A DNA stretch of 64,000 nt from Robiginitomaculum sp. Lineage in GTDB: Bacteria; Pseudomonadota; Alphaproteobacteria; Caulobacterales; Maricaulaceae. A model generated the notes under the pieces. The model ran no database searches, was not told the DNA's origin, and saw nothing but the letters and a program-made list of their open reading frames with translations. Location of the stretch: contig JAJFFT010000001.1 of assembly GCA_021776525.1 (NCBI GenBank), positions 124,001 to 188,000 of the forward strand, in the 5' to 3' direction. Each line of letters opens with the position of its first letter. Position 1 is the stretch's first letter. Below are positions 56,095-64,000 of the stretch, one piece after another. Made by a program: the position numbers and the translations under genes.

Positions 56095-57591
56095 CTAGGC
56101 TGACATTGTGCTGTTTGGTGTTTTCTTACGCTTGGCCGTGGGTTTTTTGGCCTTACGCGCGGTACTGTCAGTTTTCTTTTCGCCAACGACGGTTTTCAGT
56201 AACTCAAATTCTGCCAATATATCGTCGGCAATATCCTGCACATCAGGCACGGCGATTTTACAGGCCACCAGACCAAAATCCAGCCGGTCAACATAGCTGG
56301 TCAGGGTGATGTTTAGCGCGCACCCATGAGTGGCGATGGATACAGGGAAGCTGGCAATGACTTTGCTGCCGGCAAAGTACATGGGTTTGCGCGACCCGGG
56401 TACGTTGGAAATGGCCACATTCATTGCCGCAGGTATGTGGTTGACCAGTGTGGTTCGGCTGCTGATCTGGGCCATGGCGGACATCAGGACAGGTGCGCCA
56501 AAAAACGAGTAATCTGTGGGAAAAACATCACGGATGGCGGCCAGTCCCTTTTTGGCCTTTTTGGCGCTTTTATTCACAGCGTTAAGGCGTGCCAGCGGAT
56601 CGGCAATGGCGGTGCCAATGTCGCAATTCATGGCGGCCACCTGATTGGCCCCCGAAGTATCGCCGACTTCGCGCAGCGATACGGGTACTGTGGCCACCAG
56701 ATCACGCTTTGGCAGTTCGTTATGGCGTTCCAGATAACGCCGCAAAGCGCCCCCGCAAATCGCCAGAACCACATCATTTAGCGTTGATCCGGTTTGTTTG
56801 GCGACGCCAATGACGTCTTTTATCGGCAGGGATATGGCACCAAAGGCCCGTTGTTTTTGTATGCGGACATTAAACCGGGTTTTGGGGGCCGGTCGCAAAT
56901 TATCCAGCAGATTATGGCTTTCCTCGACGGAATTTTTTATGACATTGCGTAATGCCTTAAGATAGGCGGGCGAGGTTTTGACAAAGTCCAATTGTTGCTG
57001 GGCAAAGCGGCCATAGGCGCTGCCGATCATTTCAAAAAAACCTGCCTCTTCTTTAATCATACGAATTTGACTATTGGGCAGTGGCGGGCGCGGGGTTGGT
57101 TTTTGATCAGACAAAATATCCATGGCGGACACACCGGCACCACCATCCAGACTGGCATGGTGGGCTTTTGTGTAGAGTGCAAAACTGCCTTTTTTGAGGC
57201 CAAATTTTGGATCCTCCACCCCTTCGATAATATAAAACTGCCATAAGGGTCGGTCGCGATCCAGCGAGATGGAATGCAGCCCCTGAACGATCATCCGCAA
57301 TTGTTCCAGATTTCCTGGCTCAGGCAGGCGTGCGTGTTTGATGTGGTAATCCAGATCAACAATATCAGCCTCAACCCAAACCGGATGATCAATATAAAAT
57401 GGGGTGTTTTTCAGCTTGCGATGAAAGGACGGAATTTCGTGCAGACGTTCAACAATTTGTGCCTTTAGCGCCTCATAGGGGGTTTCTCCCTTCGCCGCTG
57501 GCTCGCAAATGAGCAGGCTGGAAATGTGCATGGGGGTTTCGTTGGTTTCCATGTACAAAAATGTTGCGTCCATACCGGATAATTTACGCAT
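56095..57591 (-). CDS. wax ester synthase/diacylglycerol acyltransferase (WS/DGAT)
   Basis: A 498-residue acyltransferase that makes wax esters or triacylglycerol from acyl-CoA. It starts with MRKLSGMDATFLYMET, a family hallmark. The catalytic HHxxxDG is present as HHASLDGGAG, and the NDVVLAICGGALRRYL and ISNVPGSRKPMY motifs are also kept. The C-terminal 25 residues are Lys/Arg-rich and unlike the rest. It is probably co-transcribed with the lipase-like gene 36 bp upstream, suggesting storage-lipid turnover. Confidence 0.93.
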   Translation of the reverse strand: MRKLSGMDATFLYMETNETPMHISSLLICEPAAKGETPYEALKAQIVERLHEIPSFHRKLKNTPFYIDHPVWVEADIVDLDYHIKHARLPEPGNLEQLRMIVQGLHSISLDRDRPLWQFYIIEGVEDPKFGLKKGSFALYTKAHHASLDGGAGVSAMDILSDQKPTPRPPLPNSQIRMIKEEAGFFEMIGSAYGRFAQQQLDFVKTSPAYLKALRNVIKNSVEESHNLLDNLRPAPKTRFNVRIQKQRAFGAISLPIKDVIGVAKQTGSTLNDVVLAICGGALRRYLERHNELPKRDLVATVPVSLREVGDTSGANQVAAMNCDIGTAIADPLARLNAVNKSAKKAKKGLAAIRDVFPTDYSFFGAPVLMSAMAQISSRTTLVNHIPAAMNVAISNVPGSRKPMYFAGSKVIASFPVSIATHGCALNITLTSYVDRLDFGLVACKIAVPDVQDIADDILAEFELLKTVVGEKKTDSTARKAKKPTAKRKKTPNSTMSA

Positions 57592-57627
57592 AATCGCCGC
57601 CTCTTGTTTTTATGTTTTGATAGACCG

Positions 57628-58425
57628 TCATGATGCGCCAACATGATCAAAATCAGGCGTGCGGATGAATAACTTTCGTGCCCCGGCATTGGAAAAGGGT
57701 TTCCAATGACCGTCTTTTTGAGCCAGCCTGTCGGCAATCACAAACAGTGCGCTGGGGTTAATCCCAAGCCCGGTATGACTGCCTTCGATCCTGATATTTT
57801 CTGTCTGGCTGGCCTTTTTGTGACTCTCAGGTTTTCGCTGATGACAGTTTTGCCAGGCCACAATACCATCAGTTTTGGTATAAATTGATGTCGTCGGCAC
57901 CGGTGGTGCACTGGAAAGTGTGGTGTTCAGCGGGTGTTTATCAACAGCGTGACCAGAAACATATTCATAAAACCGCGAGGCATTTGATGCACGAGGATTG
58001 CCCGAATGCGGGCTGCCCAAAGTGATGACAAAGCGAACCTTGTTGGGGCGCAGTTTAGCCAGTTCTCGGGCATAGATGCCGCCAAGGCTCCAACCAACAA
58101 TGCTCAATTTTTGGCCGTGGGTCTCAAAAATATCATCAACATGGGCCAGCATTGTTTCCAATACCTGATCGCGCAAACCCAGATTACGCCCCTGTTTCCA
58201 AGCATAGGGTTTATAGCCCCGGTTTTTTAGAAACCGTCGCAATGGCATGGTTGAAAAATCAGAAGCGGCCAGACCGGGTAAGACCAGCACAGGATGATCA
58301 TCGCCCTTTGGTAAATGGCGAAATAAGGGTGAAGCCGCGTAAAAGGCCCCCATTTCCAATATGGAACGTCCCTCTAAGAGCAATAAAAGAGCGGATGGTG
58401 CTTTGGTGATGGTTGCCGTTGTCAA
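57628..58425 (-). CDS. PGAP1/lipase-like alpha/beta hydrolase
   Basis: A 265-residue hydrolase with GWSLGG elbow (Ser113), oxyanion region LVLPGLAASDFST and GSPHSGNPRA as in PGAP1-like lipases. The catalytic His is probably in EGSHTGLG. No signal peptide. It is encoded just upstream of the WS/DGAT acyltransferase on the same strand, so a role in neutral-lipid metabolism is plausible but unproven. Confidence 0.82.
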   Translation of the reverse strand: MTTATITKAPSALLLLLEGRSILEMGAFYAASPLFRHLPKGDDHPVLVLPGLAASDFSTMPLRRFLKNRGYKPYAWKQGRNLGLRDQVLETMLAHVDDIFETHGQKLSIVGWSLGGIYARELAKLRPNKVRFVITLGSPHSGNPRASNASRFYEYVSGHAVDKHPLNTTLSSAPPVPTTSIYTKTDGIVAWQNCHQRKPESHKKASQTENIRIEGSHTGLGINPSALFVIADRLAQKDGHWKPFSNAGARKLFIRTPDFDHVGAS

Positions 58426-58497
58426 CGCGGTATCCCCTTATGTTTCGTGAACACTAGGTGTTTACAGCCACATTGCCAAGCAGGCTTTGGTCAAAGC

Positions 58498-59607
58498 TTA
58501 ACTGGCGATCATGACCACATTGCCTGATTGTGGGTCGACCTTCCCGCCGACAATGTCGGCAATCAAGGTTTGGGCATTGGCCAGCCCTGTAACCTCGGTG
58601 ACGCTTATCCATGGGCTGTTTTTATTAGATATACGTTCGATAAATGCGTTTTGCGCCGCATTAAACCGCCGGGTTACTTCGGCGCCGCCCAGCTCGTCAT
58701 TGCGCTTTTGAATCTGATCAGGGGCAAAGAAAAACACGGGTCGGGGGCCTGAAAAGTTGGCGCTGCCTGAAAACGTGGTATTGGCTGTTGATCCAACAAA
58801 ACAGTCATAGACGAGGTTTTGTCCATAGTGGTCATGAATGGCGCCGCGCAACGTATTGCTGCCTGAAAAATCTACATAAAGGCTGGATGGCAGGTCAGCG
58901 GCTTTGGTCACATCATCATAGCTTTGTACGGCATCATAACAGCCCAGGCTTTCGACAAAACCAACATTGCCTGTCGAGGTAAGGCCAACCAGTTCAATGC
59001 CCGGATGATCTTGTTTCAGGCAATAGGCGGTGCCATAGGCAGTTTTGCTTGATGCGCTGGAAATCAATAATCGTTTGGCCCCAAAAAAATCTTTGTCGGC
59101 TAAAAAATCAGCCAGCATATAAGAGGTAATAAACAGCGGCCGCATCAGGCTTTGGTAATGCTCGTGCTCTGGTGAATAGGCACTATCTTCTGAACAACGC
59201 GAGTATTGATTATAGGCTGACACGAGTACCTGGCGGTGTATTGCGCCATCAAAAAAGCCGCGTTTGCTGATCCGCGTTGGTTTGACGATCAGATGGCTGG
59301 CCAGAGGGAAATAGCCGTAAAACCGCTCGCCTACGGCCATGCCATCGATTTGCGACTGTTCGACATCGGCGAAGCCCCAAAAAGGCATATGGCCCCAACC
59401 GTCCAGGTTCGTGGGGAAGAAATTCCAGTACTGCATGGCATCGCCAAATGCGGCATAGGTGATGTTGTTGGCGGTGACTGCCCCATGCTGAATAGCCAGA
59501 ACGACATCGCCATCAGCGCACGAATAAGGTGCGGTGACCTCGTCTATGCGGGTTTCTCCGATGGAGGATTTGTTCGTCAAAAAACGTTTTATGGTTTGCT
59601 CACTCAT
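58498..59607 (-). CDS. DUF2855 family protein
   Basis: A 369-residue protein of the DUF2855 family, distantly related to medium-chain dehydrogenases. There is an N-terminal GroES-like part (AVTANNITYAAFG, FWGFADVEQS) and a Rossmann-like centre (LISSASSKTAYGTAYCL). No zinc-ligand set is evident. Its function has not been established. Its start overlaps the stop of the LldD-type gene by eight bases, so both are probably one transcript. Confidence 0.85.
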   Translation of the reverse strand: MSEQTIKRFLTNKSSIGETRIDEVTAPYSCADGDVVLAIQHGAVTANNITYAAFGDAMQYWNFFPTNLDGWGHMPFWGFADVEQSQIDGMAVGERFYGYFPLASHLIVKPTRISKRGFFDGAIHRQVLVSAYNQYSRCSEDSAYSPEHEHYQSLMRPLFITSYMLADFLADKDFFGAKRLLISSASSKTAYGTAYCLKQDHPGIELVGLTSTGNVGFVESLGCYDAVQSYDDVTKAADLPSSLYVDFSGSNTLRGAIHDHYGQNLVYDCFVGSTANTTFSGSANFSGPRPVFFFAPDQIQKRNDELGGAEVTRRFNAAQNAFIERISNKNSPWISVTEVTGLANAQTLIADIVGGKVDPQSGNVVMIAS

Positions 59608-60769
59608 GCCAATTCGTATCCAATATTGTTGTGTCTATTTCTGCAATATTTGTGGTGCCGGTCAGGGCCATGCTAACGTGCATTTCGGCCCGATAGGTTT
59701 TAAGTAAAGCATCCAGCCCGGCCTGACCGCGGGCGGCCATGGCCCAGATCCACGGGCGCCCGATCAGTACGGCGTGTGCGCCACTGGCTACGGCTTTGAC
59801 GATATCCTGGCCACTGCGCACCCCGCCATCCATCAATATCGTGGTGGCATCGCCAATGGCGTTGCGAATTGTGCGGGTTGCCGTAATGGACGAGGCCACG
59901 CCATCCAGTTGGCGGCCGCCATGGTTGGAAATGACAATGCCATCGGCACCTGCGGCTATGGCGTCTTTGGCGTCGGGGGTGCTTAGAATGCCTTTGATGA
60001 CAAGATTGCCATCCCAGACGGATCGCAGCCATTCTATGTCTTTCCATGTGCAGCTTGGATCAAACTGCTCGTCCACCCAGGTTTTAAAGTCGCCGATTGA
60101 TTGCGCAGTTGGCATCAAAGATGAGAGATTGCCAAACATATGCGGCTTGCCTTTGACGCCGACATCAAAGGCCCAGGCGGGGTGGGTCGGATATTCCAGT
60201 GCGGCGCGCAGTTTTCCAAGCGCCGAAAGCCCGCCCGCCATACCATTTCTGACATCACGATAGCGCGCCCCAACCACGGCCAGATCAACCGTGAAGACCA
60301 GCGTCTTGCACCCCACCGCTTTGGCGCGGCCAAGCAGGTCTTTCACATAACCCCGGTCGCGCATCATATAAAGTTGGAACCAGAACGGCCGGTTTGCCGC
60401 CGCGGCAACTTCTTCCAGCCCGCAAATGGATACGGTGGATAGGCAAAAGGGGACGTTTGCTTTTTCGGCGGCGCGTACGGCCTGAACTTCGGCGCGGCGA
60501 GCCATCATGCCGGCAAGGCCGATAGGGGCTAGCGCCAGCGGCATAGCCAGTTTTTCGCCAAACAGGGTTTGTGCCGTGCTGATGCTTGATACATCGCGCA
60601 TGACACGTTGTTGCATGTGCAGTTTTTCAAAATCAGCGACGTTAGCGGCCAATGTGGTTTCGCTGTAGGCGCCGCCGTCAATATAATCAAAGAGATTACG
60701 CGGAAGGCGCTTTTGCGCCAGAGCCCGATAATCGAGGGTTGAGGCGGGGACCAGGTTCAGGCTGGGCAT
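59600..60769 (-). CDS. lldD: FMN-dependent L-lactate/alpha-hydroxy acid dehydrogenase
   Basis: A 389-residue enzyme of the LldD/glycolate oxidase family. Motifs: FDYIDGGAYSETT, LAPIGLAGMM, FWFQLYMMRDRG, FTVDLAVVGARYRDVRNG and the catalytic His/Arg segment SNHGGRQLDG; FMN phosphate binding is in MDGGVRSG. It oxidises L-lactate or a similar 2-hydroxy acid at the membrane, feeding the quinone pool. It is divergent from an Lrp/AsnC regulator gene across a 281 bp gap. Confidence 0.85.
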   Translation of the reverse strand: MPSLNLVPASTLDYRALAQKRLPRNLFDYIDGGAYSETTLAANVADFEKLHMQQRVMRDVSSISTAQTLFGEKLAMPLALAPIGLAGMMARRAEVQAVRAAEKANVPFCLSTVSICGLEEVAAAANRPFWFQLYMMRDRGYVKDLLGRAKAVGCKTLVFTVDLAVVGARYRDVRNGMAGGLSALGKLRAALEYPTHPAWAFDVGVKGKPHMFGNLSSLMPTAQSIGDFKTWVDEQFDPSCTWKDIEWLRSVWDGNLVIKGILSTPDAKDAIAAGADGIVISNHGGRQLDGVASSITATRTIRNAIGDATTILMDGGVRSGQDIVKAVASGAHAVLIGRPWIWAMAARGQAGLDALLKTYRAEMHVSMALTGTTNIAEIDTTILDTNWHE

Positions 60770-61050
60770 AATTGTTCGATCACTGAGCCGTCAGGCAAAG
60801 AATACATTCCGGATGGTTGAATGGTGCTGCGCGCCTGCATGCTTCTTCCTGATCTCTTCTCATGCAGATCATATCGCCCCGTTTCTGAAACGCAAATGCT
60901 GGCATTGTGCGGGCATATGTTATTTTTTTGTGTCAACGTCTGGAATTATTTTTCGGTAATGGGTGTTTACAGGAATTGGGTTGCGGTATCTTGTTTGAGC
61001 GTGATAGAAATAGGAAAATATGCCAATAAATATGAAATAACGAGAACAAA
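60770..61050. promoter_or_regulatory. divergent intergenic region, lldD-type gene / Lrp regulator
   Basis: 281 bp without a convincing gene. An open frame at 60821-61054 lacks a ribosome site and coding character. The half near the Lrp gene is clearly A+T-rich (60920-61050), as expected for a promoter and for Lrp binding. No single operator could be assigned. Confidence 0.4.
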
Positions 61051-61518
61051 ATGAACTTAGATAAGATTGATATAGAACTTCTTGACTTGCTTCAAAGGGA
61101 TATTAGTCTTTCTGTTGATGAGCTGGCGCGCCGTGTTGGGCTGACGAAGACGCCCTGTTGGCGCCGTGTTCAGAAACTGGAAAAAAGTGGTGTAATCAAA
61201 GGCCGGGTGGCCTTGTTGGATGGGGCTCTTCTGAACGCGGATGTTTCGGTCTTTGTACAGGTCAAAACCAGCCAGCATAATCGACAATGGCTGGAAGAGT
61301 TCTCGAAAACCGTTTGCGGGTTTCCTGAGGTGGCGGGGTTTTATCGCATGTCGGGCGAATATGATTACCTGTTGCGGGTCATCGTCAAGGATATTGCCGC
61401 CTATGATGATTTCTATAAACGCTTTATCGAGGCCACCAACCTTACGGACGTTACCTCAAACTTTGCCATGGAAGAGATCAAAAACTCCACAGAAATTTAT
61501 TTGGGAAACCTTCTGTAA
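61051..61518 (+). CDS. Lrp/AsnC-family transcriptional regulator
   Basis: A 155-residue regulator. The N-terminal winged helix (DIELLDLLQRDISLSVDELARRVGLTKTPCWRRVQKLE) is followed by the RAM effector domain (about residues 65-150) with the G-YDYLLRV strand motif. The TKTPCWRR recognition helix is typical of the BkdR/AldR-like branch. It is likely autoregulated, and it probably controls the class V aminotransferase gene 55 bp downstream and perhaps the divergent lldD-type operon. Confidence 0.9.
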   Translation: MNLDKIDIELLDLLQRDISLSVDELARRVGLTKTPCWRRVQKLEKSGVIKGRVALLDGALLNADVSVFVQVKTSQHNRQWLEEFSKTVCGFPEVAGFYRMSGEYDYLLRVIVKDIAAYDDFYKRFIEATNLTDVTSNFAMEEIKNSTEIYLGNLL

Positions 61519-61573
61519 GATCGGTACTGCGCAAACGTCCAATGCCTGGCTCCACCAAAGAGAGGCCGGGTAA

Positions 61574-63403
61574 ATGGGCGAGGCTACATATAATAAGATA
61601 TCTTCAGACCTGATCGCGCATATTCGTCAATCGGTTATTGGCGAAGGGCGTTTGTTGCGCACACCATTTGGTGAAAAGCCATTGGTCTATGCTGATTACA
61701 CCGCATCGGGCCGATCCTTGTCGTTTATCGAAGACTATATCACACAAAATGTCTTGCCGTTTTACGCCAATACCCATTCCGAGGCCTCAGCCACAGGACG
61801 CCAGACAACGGCTTTTCGTGAACAGGCCCGCATGTTGATCAAAGCATCAGTCAATGGCGGTGAACGAGATGCCGTGATTTTCTGTGGTTCGGGGGCGACC
61901 TCGGCGATACAAAAAATCATCGAAATTTTTAATCTGCGCATCCCAAAGGATCTGGGCGAGGCTTATGGGTTTGAGGCTCAGATCAAGGACGAAGATCGCC
62001 CCGTGGTGTTTATCAGCGCCTATGAGCATCATTCTAACGAGCTGGCCTGGCGTGAAAGCATTGCGCAGGTGGTCTGCATTCCCTTAAACGAAAAGGGCGA
62101 AATTGATAAAGCCGTTTTGCAAAGCGAGCTGGAGACTTACAAAGACCGCCGCTTGAAAATCGGCAGCTTTTCTGCGGCCTCCAATGTCACGGGATTGCTG
62201 AGCGATGTCGCGGGCATTGGGCGTATACTGCACGCTCATGGCGCATTGTCGTTCTGGGACTATGCCGCCGCCGCCCCCTATGTGCCTATTGATGTGACCG
62301 GCGTGCAGGATGGCTATGGTAATAGCGCGCTGGACGCCGTTTACATCTCACCGCATAAATTTGTTGGTGGGCCGGGAACCCCCGGCGTATTGGTTATCAA
62401 GAGAGCCTTGTTGACCAACCGTGTGCCCTCTATTCCGGGTGGCGGCACGGTGTCTTATGTGTCCCCCGAAGGGCACACTTATCTGCCTGCGGGCGAGAGT
62501 AAAGAAGAGGGGGGGACCCCGGCGATCGTGGAATCCATTCGGGCCGGTCTGGTCTTCCAGCTCAAAGATGCCGTCGGCGCAAAAACCATCGAGCGTCTGG
62601 AAAAGGGTCTGGTCGAACGCGCCCTGAAACGCTGGTCCAGACACCCCAATATTCAAATTCTGGGTGATATACAGGCACCGCGTATCTCTATTTTATCGTT
62701 TTTGATCACCTGGAACAGCAAGCCATTGCATTACGGGTTTGTGGATGCGCTGATGAATGACCTGTTTGGTATTCAGGTCCGCGGCGGGTGTTCCTGTGCC
62801 GGGCCGTACGGGCATGAGCTTTTACAGATAGATATGGATTACAGTCGTGCCATCACCGATATGGTTGATGCGGGTTATTCGATTATGAAGCCGGGTTGGG
62901 TGCGGTTGAATTTTAATTATTTCATTGACGAAGACACCTTTGAATACATCCTAAAAGCGGTGGAACTGATTGCCGATCATGGCTGGAAACTCCTTGATCA
63001 CTATACCTATGATTCAAAGCGGGCTTTGTGGGTCTGTAAGGTTGAGGGCGGTGCCCCGGTTCTGGACCTCAATAATATCTCATTTGCCAACGCCGCATTT
63101 CATGGTCATCAAGGGGAATATTCCCAAAACAATAAACCACTTTCTGCCTTCCTGACCGCGGCCGAAGATTTGATGACCGGGCCAGATGTATGCGGCACTG
63201 CTTTCATCAACGCTCTCAAAGGGGCGACGCCTGCGCCTGTATTGCCTGGTCATTACGAGCCATTGCGGTGGTATGGATTGCCCTCTGATCTGGGGCAGGA
63301 CACTTCTGAGTGCGCACAAAAACCTGATAAACTTGGACTGGTTCGTGGCTTCAGGGCCTGGTTGAGCCATGCGGTAAAGTCAGGGCCATCCCAAGGGCAT
63401 TGA
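61574..63403 (+). CDS. class V aminotransferase/cysteine desulfurase-like PLP enzyme, long form
   Basis: A 609-residue PLP enzyme. The family core spans about residues 1-480: YADYTASGRSL, CGSGATSAIQKI, SAYEHHSN, WDYAAAAPY (Asp229) and the PLP-lysine segment SPHKFVGGPGTPG (Lys262). RGGCSCAGPYG carries the cysteine loop used by desulfurases. SufS-type proteins are about 400 residues, so this belongs to the long subgroup; the 120 or so C-terminal residues have no recognised motif. Its position after an Lrp-type regulator suggests amino-acid catabolism rather than Fe-S assembly. No suf or isc partners are nearby. Confidence 0.85.
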   Translation: MGEATYNKISSDLIAHIRQSVIGEGRLLRTPFGEKPLVYADYTASGRSLSFIEDYITQNVLPFYANTHSEASATGRQTTAFREQARMLIKASVNGGERDAVIFCGSGATSAIQKIIEIFNLRIPKDLGEAYGFEAQIKDEDRPVVFISAYEHHSNELAWRESIAQVVCIPLNEKGEIDKAVLQSELETYKDRRLKIGSFSAASNVTGLLSDVAGIGRILHAHGALSFWDYAAAAPYVPIDVTGVQDGYGNSALDAVYISPHKFVGGPGTPGVLVIKRALLTNRVPSIPGGGTVSYVSPEGHTYLPAGESKEEGGTPAIVESIRAGLVFQLKDAVGAKTIERLEKGLVERALKRWSRHPNIQILGDIQAPRISILSFLITWNSKPLHYGFVDALMNDLFGIQVRGGCSCAGPYGHELLQIDMDYSRAITDMVDAGYSIMKPGWVRLNFNYFIDEDTFEYILKAVELIADHGWKLLDHYTYDSKRALWVCKVEGGAPVLDLNNISFANAAFHGHQGEYSQNNKPLSAFLTAAEDLMTGPDVCGTAFINALKGATPAPVLPGHYEPLRWYGLPSDLGQDTSECAQKPDKLGLVRGFRAWLSHAVKSGPSQGH

Positions 63404-63665
63404 TGGCAAACTTGGCAGTTGACTGGGGCGGTTATGATGGAGCAGGCAGGATAATACCCCATGCCAGAGGCTTCTATATTCGACCAGAATATTAAAGAAA
63501 TAGGGCTGGTTCGCTGTTGGGTAAGCGAAATTGGCCTGAAATATGGTAATATATTGCCTATTTTAACAGCATCCATTACCTTTTTTTAAAAAAGAGCTGC
63601 AAAGTTGGAGGTTTCCACCTGAGTGCGGCGTCATTGTACCGAGACGCATTTTTCAGGAGCCTGCC

Positions 63666-64000
63666 ATGATTGACCAATTAGAGAGCCACAAACCCAAACA
63701 ATCACCAAACTTTGTAAAAAAGTCTAAAACAAAAAATGGTCGTAAAATGAGCACTAACATACAACAACTTAAAGACGGGATGAAGGTCGAGCTTAAGAAA
63801 GCCAAGTCCTCTAAATCCGACAGTTCTGACGAGAAGTTTGGTAAAATCGGCAGCTCTCGCGGCGTCGAATCCATGTTTCGTAGCTCCTATCGTGCTCAGC
63901 TTGATATGATTGCTCTGGCAGCCACAAAAGCCAATATCATGATTTCGCTGAATGGTTTGCTGGTCTCAATGCTGTTGCTCTCCGGCGCGTATTTCATCTC
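63666..64000 (+). CDS. partial: Pycsar effector (PycTM/DUF5706)-like membrane protein
   Basis: This gene runs off the right edge; 111 residues are visible. AGGAG precedes the ATG at 63666; a second in-frame ATG is at 63747. Residues 1-70 are Lys/Ser-rich and disordered-looking. From about residue 68, ESMFRSSYRAQLDMIALA then ATKANIMISLNGLLVSM leads into a membrane helix. This pattern (charged helix, KANIMIS-N, hydrophobic segment) is that of the PycTM membrane effector domain of Pycsar antiphage systems. No nucleotide cyclase gene is visible upstream, so one would have to lie beyond the window. The local DNA is more A+T-rich than its neighbours. Confidence 0.55.
   Translation, partial: MIDQLESHKPKQSPNFVKKSKTKNGRKMSTNIQQLKDGMKVELKKAKSSKSDSSDEKFGKIGSSRGVESMFRSSYRAQLDMIALAATKANIMISLNGLLVSMLLLSGAYFI

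Noticed and set aside
60821-61054. 77-codon plus-strand open frame before the Lrp gene
   Set aside because: No ribosome site, Cys/Trp-rich composition unlike its neighbours, ends overlapping the Lrp start; it lies in the A+T-rich promoter region.
63461-63589. 42-codon plus-strand open frame between the PLP enzyme and the right-edge gene
   Set aside because: No convincing ribosome site and no recognisable features; treated as non-coding.

Overview
The window looks like chromosomal DNA of a heterotrophic, denitrification-capable alphaproteobacterium. The evidence is a complete rhizobial-type glycerol ABC transporter operon (glpSTPQUV), a cytochrome cd1 nitrite reductase facing a norCBQDEF nitric oxide reductase operon in the Paracoccus order, two TonB-dependent receptors (one of the type abundant in sphingomonads and Kordiimonas-like marine bacteria), and a wax-ester synthase gene. 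The exact order cannot be fixed from sequence alone. I saw no rRNA, tRNA, CRISPR array, insertion sequence or integrase.

Layout. 1-2.5 kb: two hypothetical proteins and a GntP-type permease. 2.6-3.5 kb: an epoxide-hydrolase-like enzyme. 3.6-9.6 kb: glpSTPQUV. 9.6-11.6 kb: a TonB receptor on the minus strand, sharing a 190 bp divergent promoter region with nirS; that region holds a Fur-like site and a perfect TTGAC-N4-GTCAA box. 11.8-18.9 kb: nirS (plus) converging on norCBQDEF (minus) across a strong terminator. No heme d1 biosynthesis genes are present. 19.2-21.1 kb: two secreted proteins sharing a new-looking N-terminal domain. 21.4-29.0 kb: a seven-gene plus-strand operon (Sel1 protein, exported VWA protein, ABC ATPase, FtsX-like permease, formylglycine-enzyme-like protein, two lipoproteins). 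It resembles the TagQRST/PpkA envelope sensor arm of type VI secretion, but no secretion genes or kinase are visible. Two identical inverted repeats lie in its divergent promoter region.

29-33.7 kb: a TonB receptor, an alpha/beta hydrolase and a TTC38-like TPR protein. 33.7-48.5 kb: twelve tightly packed minus-strand genes forming a catabolic and uptake operon (APC permease, Rieske oxygenase, PYROXD2-like flavoprotein, dimethylargininase, second APC permease, M20 hydrolase, peptide-type ABC transporter, aldehyde dehydrogenase, SDR). 48.6-53.2 kb: an exported adenosine-deaminase-like lipoprotein with a permease, facing a thioinosine-phosphorylase-like enzyme and an MtnA-family isomerase. Together these suggest purine thionucleoside or deoxynucleoside salvage.

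53.4-60.8 kb: an old-yellow-enzyme reductase, the tRNA hydroxylase TrhO, a GST whose conserved N-terminus lies upstream of any normal start codon, a WS/DGAT acyltransferase with an adjacent lipase-like hydrolase, a DUF2855 protein and an LldD-type dehydrogenase. 61-63.4 kb: an Lrp/AsnC regulator and a 609-residue class V aminotransferase. The right edge cuts a gene whose visible C-terminal part resembles the membrane domain of Pycsar antiphage effectors.
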